Origin: Gemmatimonas sp. UBA7669
Lineage (GTDB): Bacteria > Gemmatimonadota > Gemmatimonadetes > Gemmatimonadales > Gemmatimonadaceae
Reading direction: 5' to 3'
Assembly (NCBI RefSeq): GCF_002483225.1
Contig: NZ_DLHL01000014.1
Span: 3,274 to 67,273, forward strand
DNA: 64,000 bases
Positions within the stretch are counted from its first letter, which is position 1, and each line of letters opens with the position of its first letter. The translations under genes and the position numbers were made by a program. Below, in pieces: positions 51,783 to 59,471 of this stretch. Under the pieces are notes generated by a model. That model worked only from the letters and a program-made list of their open reading frames with translations, was not told where the DNA came from and did no database searches.

Positions 51783-51907
51783 GAATCGTTCTCCCTGAGT
51801 GTGTGGGCACCCCGCATGGGTACCGGTCGACAGGGAACATGAAGTCATAGGCCTGGACGTAGAATGGCAGAAAGTCCTCAAACACTGTCCAATCGTCCGG
51901 AAGCTGG

Positions 51908-51913
51908 TATGTT
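51908..51913 (+). promoter_or_regulatory. Extended -10-like element before the AraC gene
   Basis: TATGTT, preceded by TGG, lies 6 bases before ATG 51920. There is no Shine-Dalgarno sequence. Confidence 0.4.
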
Positions 51914-51919
51914 CAGGAT

Positions 51920-52876
51920 ATGGATATCCTCACCGACCTGTTCCGCGAGTCCGGCCTGCGGCGCCGTCTGCTCGACCTGCGCGAGCTGCCTGCGCAGCGC
52001 GGGCTGCGCTTCCCCTGCGAGCGCAGCGTGGGCTTTCACGTGGTGGTGAGCGGCACGGCGTACATCCATGCCCCGGGTGAGAGCACACCCATCGAGCTGC
52101 AGGCCGGCGACGTGGCCGTCATGGCGCGTGGCTGTGAGCATGTGCTGACCACGGGGCCGCGTCTCAAGGGCCTGCCCGTCGACACCATTGAGCTGGACGG
52201 CGCACGACGTGCCACCCAGTCTGCCGAGACCACGCTGGTGAGCGGGGCCTATCAGCTGTGGAACACGCCGGTGCACCCCTTCTTCGCGCAACTGCCCGCG
52301 TGGTTTGTGCTGCGTGCTGAGCGGAGCTCAACGCTGAGTCCCGTGGCGCTCACCGTGGCCATGCTGGCCGATGAGGCGCGCAGCGATGCACTCGGGCGTG
52401 ACACCGTGCTGCATGGTTTGCTCGATGTACTCTTCACGCAGTTGCTGCGGCTCATTGTCGAGGAGCAAGGGGACACCGGGGCGGGATTCAGTCACGCGAT
52501 TCGCGACCCGCATATTCGGCAGGTCGTCACCCTGCTGCATCGGGAGTACGCGCAGGACTGGACCCTTGACGGCCTGGCCCGCGCGGTGGGACTGTCGCGC
52601 TCGGTGCTGGCAGAGCGCTTTCGTGTCAACATGGGTGATACGCCGTTGGCCTACTTGCGCACCGTGCGACTGCAGCGGGCGATGCGCCTGCTTGCCGATG
52701 GCGCAGAAACCATCGAGCAGGTTGCTGTGGCCGTCGGGTATCAGGACGCCTTCGGATTCTCCAAGGCGTTCAAGAAGGCTGTGGGTGAATCACCGGGCGA
52801 GTTTCGCAAGCGCAATGCGGCGGAAGAAGGATTGCCATGGCGCCTGCCGGCCAGTGAGGCGGTGGGAACAGGCTGA
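51920..52876 (+). CDS. AraC-family regulator with cupin-type sensor domain
   Basis: 318 residues. Residues of about 1-200 are a cupin_6-like sensor (CERSVGFHVVVSGTAYIHAP, IELQAGDVAVMARGCEHVLT). About 215-310 are the two helix-turn-helix motifs of AraC: TLDGLARAVGLSRSVLAERF, then the linker LAYLRTVRLQRAMRLLADG, then EQVAVAVGYQDAFGFSKAFK. The adjacent, divergent NmrA-like gene is the usual target of this regulator type, so the 137-bp gap probably holds its sites. The inducer is unknown. Confidence 0.9.
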   Translation: MDILTDLFRESGLRRRLLDLRELPAQRGLRFPCERSVGFHVVVSGTAYIHAPGESTPIELQAGDVAVMARGCEHVLTTGPRLKGLPVDTIELDGARRATQSAETTLVSGAYQLWNTPVHPFFAQLPAWFVLRAERSSTLSPVALTVAMLADEARSDALGRDTVLHGLLDVLFTQLLRLIVEEQGDTGAGFSHAIRDPHIRQVVTLLHREYAQDWTLDGLARAVGLSRSVLAERFRVNMGDTPLAYLRTVRLQRAMRLLADGAETIEQVAVAVGYQDAFGFSKAFKKAVGESPGEFRKRNAAEEGLPWRLPASEAVGTG

Positions 52877-52899
52877 CGCGACACTTCACACTTCCATTG

Positions 52900-53127
52900 A
52901 TGTCACGGCATATGCCAAAGAAGACCGAGTCCACTCACCCCAACGCATCGGCGTTTCCCAACGGCATGCCGGGTCCTGCGCTGCGGGCACTGGCGTCAGC
53001 AGGCATCCGTTCCATGCATGATCTGGCCGGCTGGAATGAGAAGGATCTTGCGGCGCTGCATGGGATGGGCCCCAAGGCGCTACAGGTGCTGCAGCGGGGG
53101 CTTGAGGAGAACAAGGTCGAATCGTGA
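52900..53127 (+). CDS. Helix-hairpin-helix DNA-binding-like small protein
   Basis: 75 residues from ATG 52900; ATG 52912 and TTG 52897 are other options. It has a hydrophilic N-terminus, then a helix-hairpin-helix module GPALRALASAGIRSMHDLAG and LAALHGMGPKALQVLQRGLE, similar to the C-terminal domain of the RNA polymerase alpha subunit and to stand-alone HhH proteins. It may bind DNA non-specifically. It overlaps the next start by four bases (GTGA). Confidence 0.7.
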   Translation: MSRHMPKKTESTHPNASAFPNGMPGPALRALASAGIRSMHDLAGWNEKDLAALHGMGPKALQVLQRGLEENKVES

Positions 53128-54152
53128 AGACACCACCAACGAATCGTTGGCGGTATCTCGTGGCGCTACTCCTGCTCGCCGCCTGCACCGGCGAGCAATC
53201 AGCCGTGCTGCGCGTCGATCGCCAATTCATACTGTTTCCCGCCAGCGACTCGGTAGCGATTCACGACCGCACCATCGACTCCCTCACACGAATCGTGGAC
53301 ATTGTTCTGCATGACTCCAGTTTGGTGCTAACAGACTCCCGGCAACGGCGAGTCGCGCAGGTCGTTCCAGGCCGCGTTGGCAAGTTGCAGGGTCGCCGCG
53401 GCGACGGGCCGGGCGAGTTCCAGTTTCCTCTGCATTCGGATGCGCTGGGAGATCGGGTGGTGATCGGTGACATCGGCAACTCGCGTTTTCAGTTCTTCAA
53501 CCGGGAGGGCGAGCTCATTGCCACACTCAAATCACCCGTCACCATTCACCACTTTGCACTGGAGTCCGACAGTACCCTGCTGGTGGCCATTGCCGACTCC
53601 GTGTGGTATCTCGCCCGCGTGACGATGCGCGGCGAGTGGCACCCCGTTGCGCGGCGCCCGGTGCGCCAACATGCGAAAGGCTCGCAAGCGCCCGCGGCAC
53701 TCATGCGATACGACCATCTGATCGCCATGCTTGGCAACGGGTCTTTCGTCGTGTTCGATCAGGCGGATGGGATGCTGCGGGAATACGATGCACGCGGCGA
53801 GATGCTGCGCCAACGCAGCCTGCCACCCGACATCCTGAAACAGCTGGTGCAGGCTCGCGACGAAGACATGAAAGCGCTCTCGACACGCTTTGGCGGCGTG
53901 CTCACTGCGCCTCTCATCAAGGAACTCGCCGGAGATCATCGTGGACATGTGCTGCTGCTGCTCTCCGCCTCGCCGATTGGTGGGTTGTGGCTGGACCTCA
54001 ATCGGAATCAGGCGGTCTCGCTCGCAACGGACGCGCCCAGACGCGGTGATCCGCTGCTCAGCGCCACTGCCGGGTCGGTATCGGGCGACAGCATCGCCAT
54101 TGCCTCCTTCGACGGTAGCGTACGCGTCAGGCGCATCGCGGCTCCACGGTAG
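53124..54152 (+). CDS. Six-bladed beta-propeller lipoprotein
   Basis: 342 residues from GTG 53124. Lipoprotein signal RYLVALLLLAACTGEQ with lipobox LAAC. The pattern GRRGDGPGEFQFPLHSDALG, DRVVIGDIGNSRFQFFNREG and VFDQADGMLREYDARGEMLR is that of 6-bladed NHL-like propellers (PF17170 type). This GxGPGEF block is common in Gemmatimonadota and Bacteroidota surface lipoproteins. The ligand is unknown. The propeller is probably attached to the outer membrane. The coupling to the HhH gene seems accidental. Confidence 0.8.
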   Translation: MKTPPTNRWRYLVALLLLAACTGEQSAVLRVDRQFILFPASDSVAIHDRTIDSLTRIVDIVLHDSSLVLTDSRQRRVAQVVPGRVGKLQGRRGDGPGEFQFPLHSDALGDRVVIGDIGNSRFQFFNREGELIATLKSPVTIHHFALESDSTLLVAIADSVWYLARVTMRGEWHPVARRPVRQHAKGSQAPAALMRYDHLIAMLGNGSFVVFDQADGMLREYDARGEMLRQRSLPPDILKQLVQARDEDMKALSTRFGGVLTAPLIKELAGDHRGHVLLLLSASPIGGLWLDLNRNQAVSLATDAPRRGDPLLSATAGSVSGDSIAIASFDGSVRVRRIAAPR

Positions 54153-54167
54153 TACAATCCACGCCAC

Positions 54168-55079
54168 CTACTTCAGCGCATTGAACGCCTCCAGCACCTT
54201 CAGCAGGTCCGCGCTCGAATAGCGATACTCGCCAGCGCCGGCACTCACCGCGCCGTCAAACGTCTTCCCGTCGCGCTTGACCTTGAGCACCATGCTGTAC
54301 GGCGGTGCCAGTCGATATGGGCGGTACTGCGCACGGGCGCGCACCGCCCGCTCCACCCCAAGCCGAATGGAGTCCTGCGCCTCGGCAGGCGACATGCCGA
54401 GGATGGCGGTGCCGATTTCCTGCTTCACGGCCACGCCGTCCACCGTGCCCAGCAGACCACGCAGCTGATTCACGGCTGCCCGGTCACCCGATACAAACAC
54501 CACCGGCACGTTGTACAGGCCCGCCACCAGCGCGTTGTATCCGCCCTCGGGCAACGACACGCCGTTGACGGAAAAGTCCACCACGTTGCCATTGGACGTG
54601 TGCGCAAGGATCGCGTTGGGTGTACCGGCGCTGGCGTGATAGCCAATGAACACCACCGCGGCAAAGCTGCTGTCGATGCCCTCCATCATGTTCCTGGGGC
54701 CCGTGCTCACACCACGCAGCAATCGCGCACGCCGATCGAGGTCGGTTGGCAGAATGTTCTGCTTGGCGCCGTGCGAATCACGCACCACCACCTCTGTGGC
54801 CCCCGCGCGCAGCGCACCCGCGATGGCCGCATTGGCCTCCTCGGCAGCCAGCTTGCGGAAGTACTGGTAGTCGCCGCTCGTGCCACCCACATCACCGGAG
54901 GTGACCACACCCGCCAGGCCCTCCATGTCCACTGAGATGAACACCTTGAGCGGCGCGGCGGGTCGCTGCGATGCCGTCTGGGCCAGCGTGGTGTCGACGG
55001 GAACCATGGCGCAGAGTGCCGCGAGCAAAGGCAACGTGGCGTACCGCACGGTGCGGACCGCAGAGGGCAGACGGAACAT
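54168..55079 (-). CDS. M55-family metallopeptidase (D-aminopeptidase DppA-like), exported
   Basis: 303 residues from ATG 55079; the frame opens at 55166. Signal peptide TLPLLAALCAMVPVDTTLAQ. Zinc motifs of M55 are present: FISVDMEGLAGVV (Asp51, Glu53), VVRDSHGAKQNI (Asp101, His103) and IGYHASAGTPNAILAHT. DppA releases D-Ala from short peptides. In an exported form it could recycle wall peptides, alongside the M19 dipeptidase encoded elsewhere in this window. It is divergent from the next hydrolase gene. Confidence 0.88.
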   Translation of the reverse strand: MFRLPSAVRTVRYATLPLLAALCAMVPVDTTLAQTASQRPAAPLKVFISVDMEGLAGVVTSGDVGGTSGDYQYFRKLAAEEANAAIAGALRAGATEVVVRDSHGAKQNILPTDLDRRARLLRGVSTGPRNMMEGIDSSFAAVVFIGYHASAGTPNAILAHTSNGNVVDFSVNGVSLPEGGYNALVAGLYNVPVVFVSGDRAAVNQLRGLLGTVDGVAVKQEIGTAILGMSPAEAQDSIRLGVERAVRARAQYRPYRLAPPYSMVLKVKRDGKTFDGAVSAGAGEYRYSSADLLKVLEAFNALK

Positions 55080-55132
55080 GGGCGGGAGGGCGGGAGAAAA
55101 GAACCGGTGACCAGCGTTGACAGCTGCTTCAC

Positions 55133-57064
55133 ATGTCCCGTGTACACTGGGGCGTGAGCACGACATTCGAAACCTACCGTTCCGCTACGCGCCGCGTGGC
55201 CGCCCGCGCGCTCCTCGCCCTCGCACTGCTGTCGTTGGCGGGGCGTCAGGCGTCCGCACAGCTTCAAGGCTCGCCTTCTGCCAGCGACAGCATCCTGACC
55301 GCGTCCGTCTCGCGCGCGCTGGGCGAAATTGGCGTCCCCGGCGCGGTATGGGCACTCGTGCGCGGCGACTCCAATGAGCTGGGTGCCGCTGGCATCCGCG
55401 ACAGGGCGAGTGCGGTGCCCATGACCGCAAACACGCGCGTACAACTGGGCTCAGTCACCAAAACGCTGCTGGCCACCGGCGTCCTCATGCTCGTCACCCG
55501 CGGGCAACTGGCGCTCGACGAACCCGTGGCCAGCTACCTGCCGGATCTGCCCATTCACAATCCCTGGCAGGCCAGCTCGCCAATCACCGTGCGGCATCTG
55601 CTCGATCACACCTCGGGACTTGGCGACGCGCATCTCTGGCAGGTGTTTGCCACACGGACGTCGCCTGATCTTGCACTGCGCCGCGCCATCGCGCGCGATG
55701 GCACACGGCTCGCGTTGCAGGCACGCCCGGGTACACGATTCTCGTACTCCAACACCGGTTACACGCTGCTCGCCCTGCTCGTGGAGACCGTCACCGGTGA
55801 GCGCTACGAGCGGTTTCTCGATCGTGAACTGCTTGCGCCACTTGGCATGACGCGCTCGACCTTCACGTGGCAATCGCAGGTCGGCGACAAGGCCGACACC
55901 ACCATGGCCATGGGGCACTTTGACGACGGCACACGTCAACCGGCCTACGGGCTGGCCACACGACCGGCAGCACAGTTCACCACCACGGCAGGCGACATGG
56001 CGCGTTTCGCGCGCTTCCTCATGAGCAATGGGCGTATGCCACACGGCGACACATCACGTGTTCTCGTGGACGGCACGCTGCTGTCTGCCATGGGCGTGCC
56101 GAGGCACACCGAGGCCGAACGCGCCGGCCTCACGTTGGGCTATGGGCTCGGGCTGCAGTCGCGCGAACGCTGGGGGCTCATGACCCGCTGTCATGTGGGC
56201 AATATCGGCACCTTCCGCGCCATTCTCTGCGTGTTGCCCGATCAGCAGCGGGCCTTCTTTGCCAGCTACAACAGCGATCCGGAAGACGCGGCCTGGGACC
56301 GCGTGGATTCGCTGCTGGTCGCACAACTCGGTGCCAGGCCCACGGCGTTCCGTGGCCACGTGGCGGCCCCAGTGCTGCGTGGTGCTGATGCAGCGACGTG
56401 GATCGGCTGGTATGTGCCTCGCCCCACACGCTTCGAACAGTTCAGCTATCTCGACGCGCTCGCGCCGTTCCACATCTTCATTCGTGGCGACAGCTTGACC
56501 CTCACGCCGCTCGGCGGCACCGCACGGCACCTGGTCTGGCGCGGCGGTATGACCTGGGGCCTCCTCGGCCGTGCCTGGCCCACGCATGTGCTGCTGACCA
56601 ATGGTCACGAACGCATGATCAGCGATGGCCAGCGCACACTCGTGCGCGTGTCCATGATACGCGTTTGGTGGCGGTGGCTCTCGGCGGCCGTGGGTCTGTG
56701 CTGTGTGCTGCTGATCCTGATGCGGGGACTGATACGCATCGCGCGCCGCGCCCCCGTGCGCGAGCCGCTGTGCTGGCCGGTACTTTCCCTCGTACCACTA
56801 CTGGCGGCGGCCGCAGGACTGTTCCGTCAACCGTTTCTGGCCATTGGTGACATGCGGTGGCCGAGTGTGTTGCTGGCGGTTGGCACGGGTCTGATGCTGG
56901 CTGGCGTAGCCGCCGCGACGCTGCACACCGCCGTGCGCCTGTGGCGCACCCGCGCAACCTTCAATCGAGGCCTCGTGCTCGACGGCCTGCTGCTGACCGG
57001 CGCGCTGCAATGGCTGGTCACGCTCGCGTACTGGGGGTTGCTGCCGCTTCGACTCTGGGCCTGA
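55133..57064 (+). CDS. Exported serine hydrolase (beta-lactamase-like) with C-terminal membrane domain
   Basis: 643 residues from ATG 55133. GTG 55154 is an alternative, because TACACT lies 5 bases before it. Signal peptide ALLALALLSLAGRQASAQ. Catalytic SVTK (Ser107, Lys110) and YSN (205-207) identify the class C beta-lactamase-like fold; RHLLDHTSGLG is also typical. After a short linker and a lipocalin-like part, the last about 130 residues hold four membrane helices (WLSAAVGLCCVLLILMRGLI, VLSLVPLLAAAAGLF, SVLLAVGTGLMLAGVAAATL, LLLTGALQWLVTLAYWGLLP). The enzyme is therefore tethered, facing the periplasm. The substrate is unknown. Confidence 0.85.
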   Translation: MSRVHWGVSTTFETYRSATRRVAARALLALALLSLAGRQASAQLQGSPSASDSILTASVSRALGEIGVPGAVWALVRGDSNELGAAGIRDRASAVPMTANTRVQLGSVTKTLLATGVLMLVTRGQLALDEPVASYLPDLPIHNPWQASSPITVRHLLDHTSGLGDAHLWQVFATRTSPDLALRRAIARDGTRLALQARPGTRFSYSNTGYTLLALLVETVTGERYERFLDRELLAPLGMTRSTFTWQSQVGDKADTTMAMGHFDDGTRQPAYGLATRPAAQFTTTAGDMARFARFLMSNGRMPHGDTSRVLVDGTLLSAMGVPRHTEAERAGLTLGYGLGLQSRERWGLMTRCHVGNIGTFRAILCVLPDQQRAFFASYNSDPEDAAWDRVDSLLVAQLGARPTAFRGHVAAPVLRGADAATWIGWYVPRPTRFEQFSYLDALAPFHIFIRGDSLTLTPLGGTARHLVWRGGMTWGLLGRAWPTHVLLTNGHERMISDGQRTLVRVSMIRVWWRWLSAAVGLCCVLLILMRGLIRIARRAPVREPLCWPVLSLVPLLAAAAGLFRQPFLAIGDMRWPSVLLAVGTGLMLAGVAAATLHTAVRLWRTRATFNRGLVLDGLLLTGALQWLVTLAYWGLLPLRLWA

Positions 57065-57162
57065 CGCGCATGCATCCGTGTTGGCCGGCGCCTGTCGAAA
57101 CGCAGGAATGCATCGTAACGTAATGTGCAGATCCCCTACACCATGCGCATGCGCAGGAGGCG

Positions 57163-57447
57163 ATGATGAATGCACCCGGTTGGAGTGTCCTCAATACCTA
57201 CGCCACTGGCTTCGAGGCCGATTTTGTCATGGCCCAGCTCGAGGCTGAAGGCATCCCGGCCGTGCGGGACAATCACGAAAGCACCGCGCTCTTCGGCCTC
57301 GGGTTCCAGGGCGCCACGCGCTCCGGCTACACCATCATGGTCCCCACCGAGGTGCTGGACGAGGCACAGGCGCTGCTGGAGTCGGCGCCGGATGACGTCC
57401 CGTCTGACGTCCCGTTCGACGTGCCGGACGACGAACCCACGCCCTGA
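57163..57447 (+). CDS. DUF2007-like putative signal-transducing protein
   Basis: 94 residues, with AGGAGG two bases before ATG 57163 (five before a second ATG at 57166). The sequence WSVLNTYATGFEADFVMAQL, EAEGIPAVRDN and GYTIMVPTEVLDEAQALLES is the short ferredoxin-like fold of DUF2007. A Pro/Asp-rich tail (DDVPSDVPFDVPDDEPTP) follows. It is cytoplasmic; the role is not known. Confidence 0.7.
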   Translation: MMNAPGWSVLNTYATGFEADFVMAQLEAEGIPAVRDNHESTALFGLGFQGATRSGYTIMVPTEVLDEAQALLESAPDDVPSDVPFDVPDDEPTP

Positions 57448-57538
57448 CCGGTAGGCGCGCCCGCCCGTTGGGCGCGAACGATGATTTCAGAGGCCGCATG
57501 CAGTCCAAGCCTTCATCCCCCGTGTGGAGGCTTGGACC

Positions 57539-57922
57539 ATGCATTCGCCCGCCATCATGCCCCAAAACTCACTGGTCGACGACTACCTCGCCGCCCTGCC
57601 CGCCCCGCAGCGTGAGGCACTCTCGGATCTGCGCACGCGCTTGCACGCGCTGATTCCCGGCGCAGACGAGGCCATCAAGACGCGCGTGCCCGCCCTGCGT
57701 TACAAGAACAAGACCGTGGTCGGGTTTGGCGCAGGCAGGACACACCTGGCGCTGTACGTCATGTTCGGTCGCGCGCTCGATACCCTCGCGGACGCGTTGC
57801 AGGACTACGACGCGACGAGTCGCGTCGTGCGCTACACCATCGAGCATCCGCTCCCCGACGCGCTCATCCGCAAGATCGTGAAGCTGCGACTTGCCGAGAT
57901 CGACGCCCAGCAGAAGGGGTAA
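57539..57922 (+). CDS. DUF1801/YdhG-like protein
   Basis: 127 residues from ATG 57539, which has GGAGG 10 bases upstream. Motifs: LVDDYLAALPAPQREALSDL, IPGADEAIKTRVPALRYKNK, ALYVMFGRALDTLADAL and RYTIEHPLPDALIRKIVKLR. These match DUF1801 (YdhG, frataxin-like 'iron chaperone' in old annotation). Soluble, function uncertain. It lies 8 bp before the alpha/beta hydrolase gene and is probably co-transcribed with it. Confidence 0.78.
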   Translation: MHSPAIMPQNSLVDDYLAALPAPQREALSDLRTRLHALIPGADEAIKTRVPALRYKNKTVVGFGAGRTHLALYVMFGRALDTLADALQDYDATSRVVRYTIEHPLPDALIRKIVKLRLAEIDAQQKG

Positions 57923-57930
57923 CGGACACC

Positions 57931-58728
57931 ATGCCCATGCAAACCAGCCCGGAGTGCGCGACGTCACGCGATGGCTCGCGCATCGCCCATTGGCGTTACG
58001 GCAGCGGACCGGCCCTCCTCATCATTGGCGGCGCACTGAGCGATCACTCGACCTATGTCCCACTGGCCGAGACGCTGTCCCCGGCGTGCACCACCATCAT
58101 CTGGGATCGTCGTGAGCGGGGGCACAGCGTGCATGCCGCGTCACCGTACTCGCCGGAGCGCGAGGTCGAGGATGTGGACGCTCTGCTCTCCACCTGCGTG
58201 GGTCCGGTCACCATCTACGGACATTCATCCGGCGCGGCGCTCGCTCTCCGCGCAGCGGCCGCCGGGCTCCCCGTCGCGCGGCTCGTGCTCGGTGATCCGC
58301 CCTACTCGCCGCACACGCCCGACGCGGACGCCATGCGCGCCGAGCATGCGCAACAGGCCGAGCGGCTGCGTGCGCTCGTGGCGCAGGCTGACCACGCAGG
58401 GGCTGTCCGTTTCTTTCTCAGCGGGTTCGGATTGTCACCGGAGGAACTGGATGGCTTGATGGCATCGCCTGCCGGGGAGGCCATGTGCGCTCTGGCAGCG
58501 ACGCTCCCGTACGACTACGACATGTTGGGCGATGGGCTGGTGCCGCTGGACGCCGCGAAGTCGGTACACGTCCCCACATTGGTGCTGGCCGCTCAAGGCG
58601 AGGATGTGGCCGCGCGCCAACTTTGCGCAGCGATTCCCGACGCGCGCCTGTTGGGCACGGTGGCACCCCTGCATGCCCTGGCAGTGGAGGACTACGCCCC
58701 GGACATCCTGCGGTTCGTGCACAGCTGA
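57931..58728 (+). CDS. Alpha/beta hydrolase
   Basis: 265 residues. The fold begins at HWRYGSGPALLIIGGALSDH. The nucleophile elbow is YGHSSGAALALRAA (G-x-S-x-G), the acid is likely the Asp in AAQGEDVAARQL or nearby, and the His lies in VAPLHALAVEDYAPD. It has no signal peptide, so it is cytoplasmic. Similar proteins hydrolyse small esters or lactones; the substrate is not evident. It is the last gene before a hairpin shared with the convergent ankyrin gene. Confidence 0.82.
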   Translation: MPMQTSPECATSRDGSRIAHWRYGSGPALLIIGGALSDHSTYVPLAETLSPACTTIIWDRRERGHSVHAASPYSPEREVEDVDALLSTCVGPVTIYGHSSGAALALRAAAAGLPVARLVLGDPPYSPHTPDADAMRAEHAQQAERLRALVAQADHAGAVRFFLSGFGLSPEELDGLMASPAGEAMCALAATLPYDYDMLGDGLVPLDAAKSVHVPTLVLAAQGEDVAARQLCAAIPDARLLGTVAPLHALAVEDYAPDILRFVHS

Positions 58729-58744
58729 CGCAGTTACCCAGAAC

Positions 58745-58762
58745 GCGACGTCTTATCGTCGC
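58745..58762. terminator. Hairpin between convergent genes
   Basis: GCGACG (58745-58750) pairs with CGTCGC (58757-58762) around TCTTAT, between the stops at 58728 and 58781. Confidence 0.5.
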
Positions 58763-58780
58763 ATCCTGGCACCGCCGCCA

Positions 58781-59467
58781 TTACCCCGCGTCGTTCGACT
58801 CGAGCGGCAAGGCCGCGAGTCGCGCACCCAGCTCGGCGAATCCGCGCGCGGTGGCCATCATGGCCGGCGTGGTGCCGTCCTCCATCACGGCATGTACCTC
58901 GGCGCCGCGCGCAATGAGCAGGTCACACAGGGCACTGTCGCCACGTGACGCGGCCAGATGCAGCGGCGTGACACGATGCGCACCAAGCGCCGCCACATCG
59001 GCGCCGGCAAACACGAGGCGTCGCACGATGCCCGGCTTCGTGGCCCCCGCCAACGCCGCGTGCAGCGGTGTGTTGCGCGTGGCGTTGGTGGAATGCGCAT
59101 CGAGTGGGGCGCCGAGGTCGATGAGCAGCGCCACGGCTTCTTCGTGCCCGAAGAACGCCGCGAGATGCAGTGGCGTCCAGCCATCACTGCTGCGCAGCAC
59201 CCGCGCGTCATCGTCGTTGAAGATGATCTGCCGCAGCGCGTCCACCTGACCCAGTGCCGCCGCCTCACAGGCATCGGGCCCGCGCTGCCGCAGAAAGAGC
59301 GGCGCCAACTCCGGCGCGCCCACATAGCAGCAGTGCAGCGCAAGCGTCTCCCCGCCCGGTGCGCGCATCTGCGCCCGTGCCGGGTCTTCCGCGAGCAGAC
59401 GCTCGATACCCAGCTGATCGCGGCCACGAATGGCGGTGAGCAGGACTTCCGGTGCGGTGGGGACCAT
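58781..59467 (-). CDS. Ankyrin-repeat protein
   Basis: 228 residues from ATG 59467, four bases after the kinase stop; the longer frame to 59659 lies inside the kinase gene. Ankyrin repeats are clear: DGWTPLHLAAFFGHEEAVAL, RNTPLHAALAGATKPGIVRR, HRVTPLHLAASRGDSALCDL and DGTTPAMMATARGFAELGAR, each about 33 residues, plus degenerate ones near the N-terminus. It is a soluble protein-binding scaffold. Coupling to a Ser/Thr kinase suggests a partner or substrate, though this is only positional evidence. Confidence 0.85.
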   Translation of the reverse strand: MVPTAPEVLLTAIRGRDQLGIERLLAEDPARAQMRAPGGETLALHCCYVGAPELAPLFLRQRGPDACEAAALGQVDALRQIIFNDDDARVLRSSDGWTPLHLAAFFGHEEAVALLIDLGAPLDAHSTNATRNTPLHAALAGATKPGIVRRLVFAGADVAALGAHRVTPLHLAASRGDSALCDLLIARGAEVHAVMEDGTTPAMMATARGFAELGARLAALPLESNDAG

Positions 59468-59471
59468 GGCG

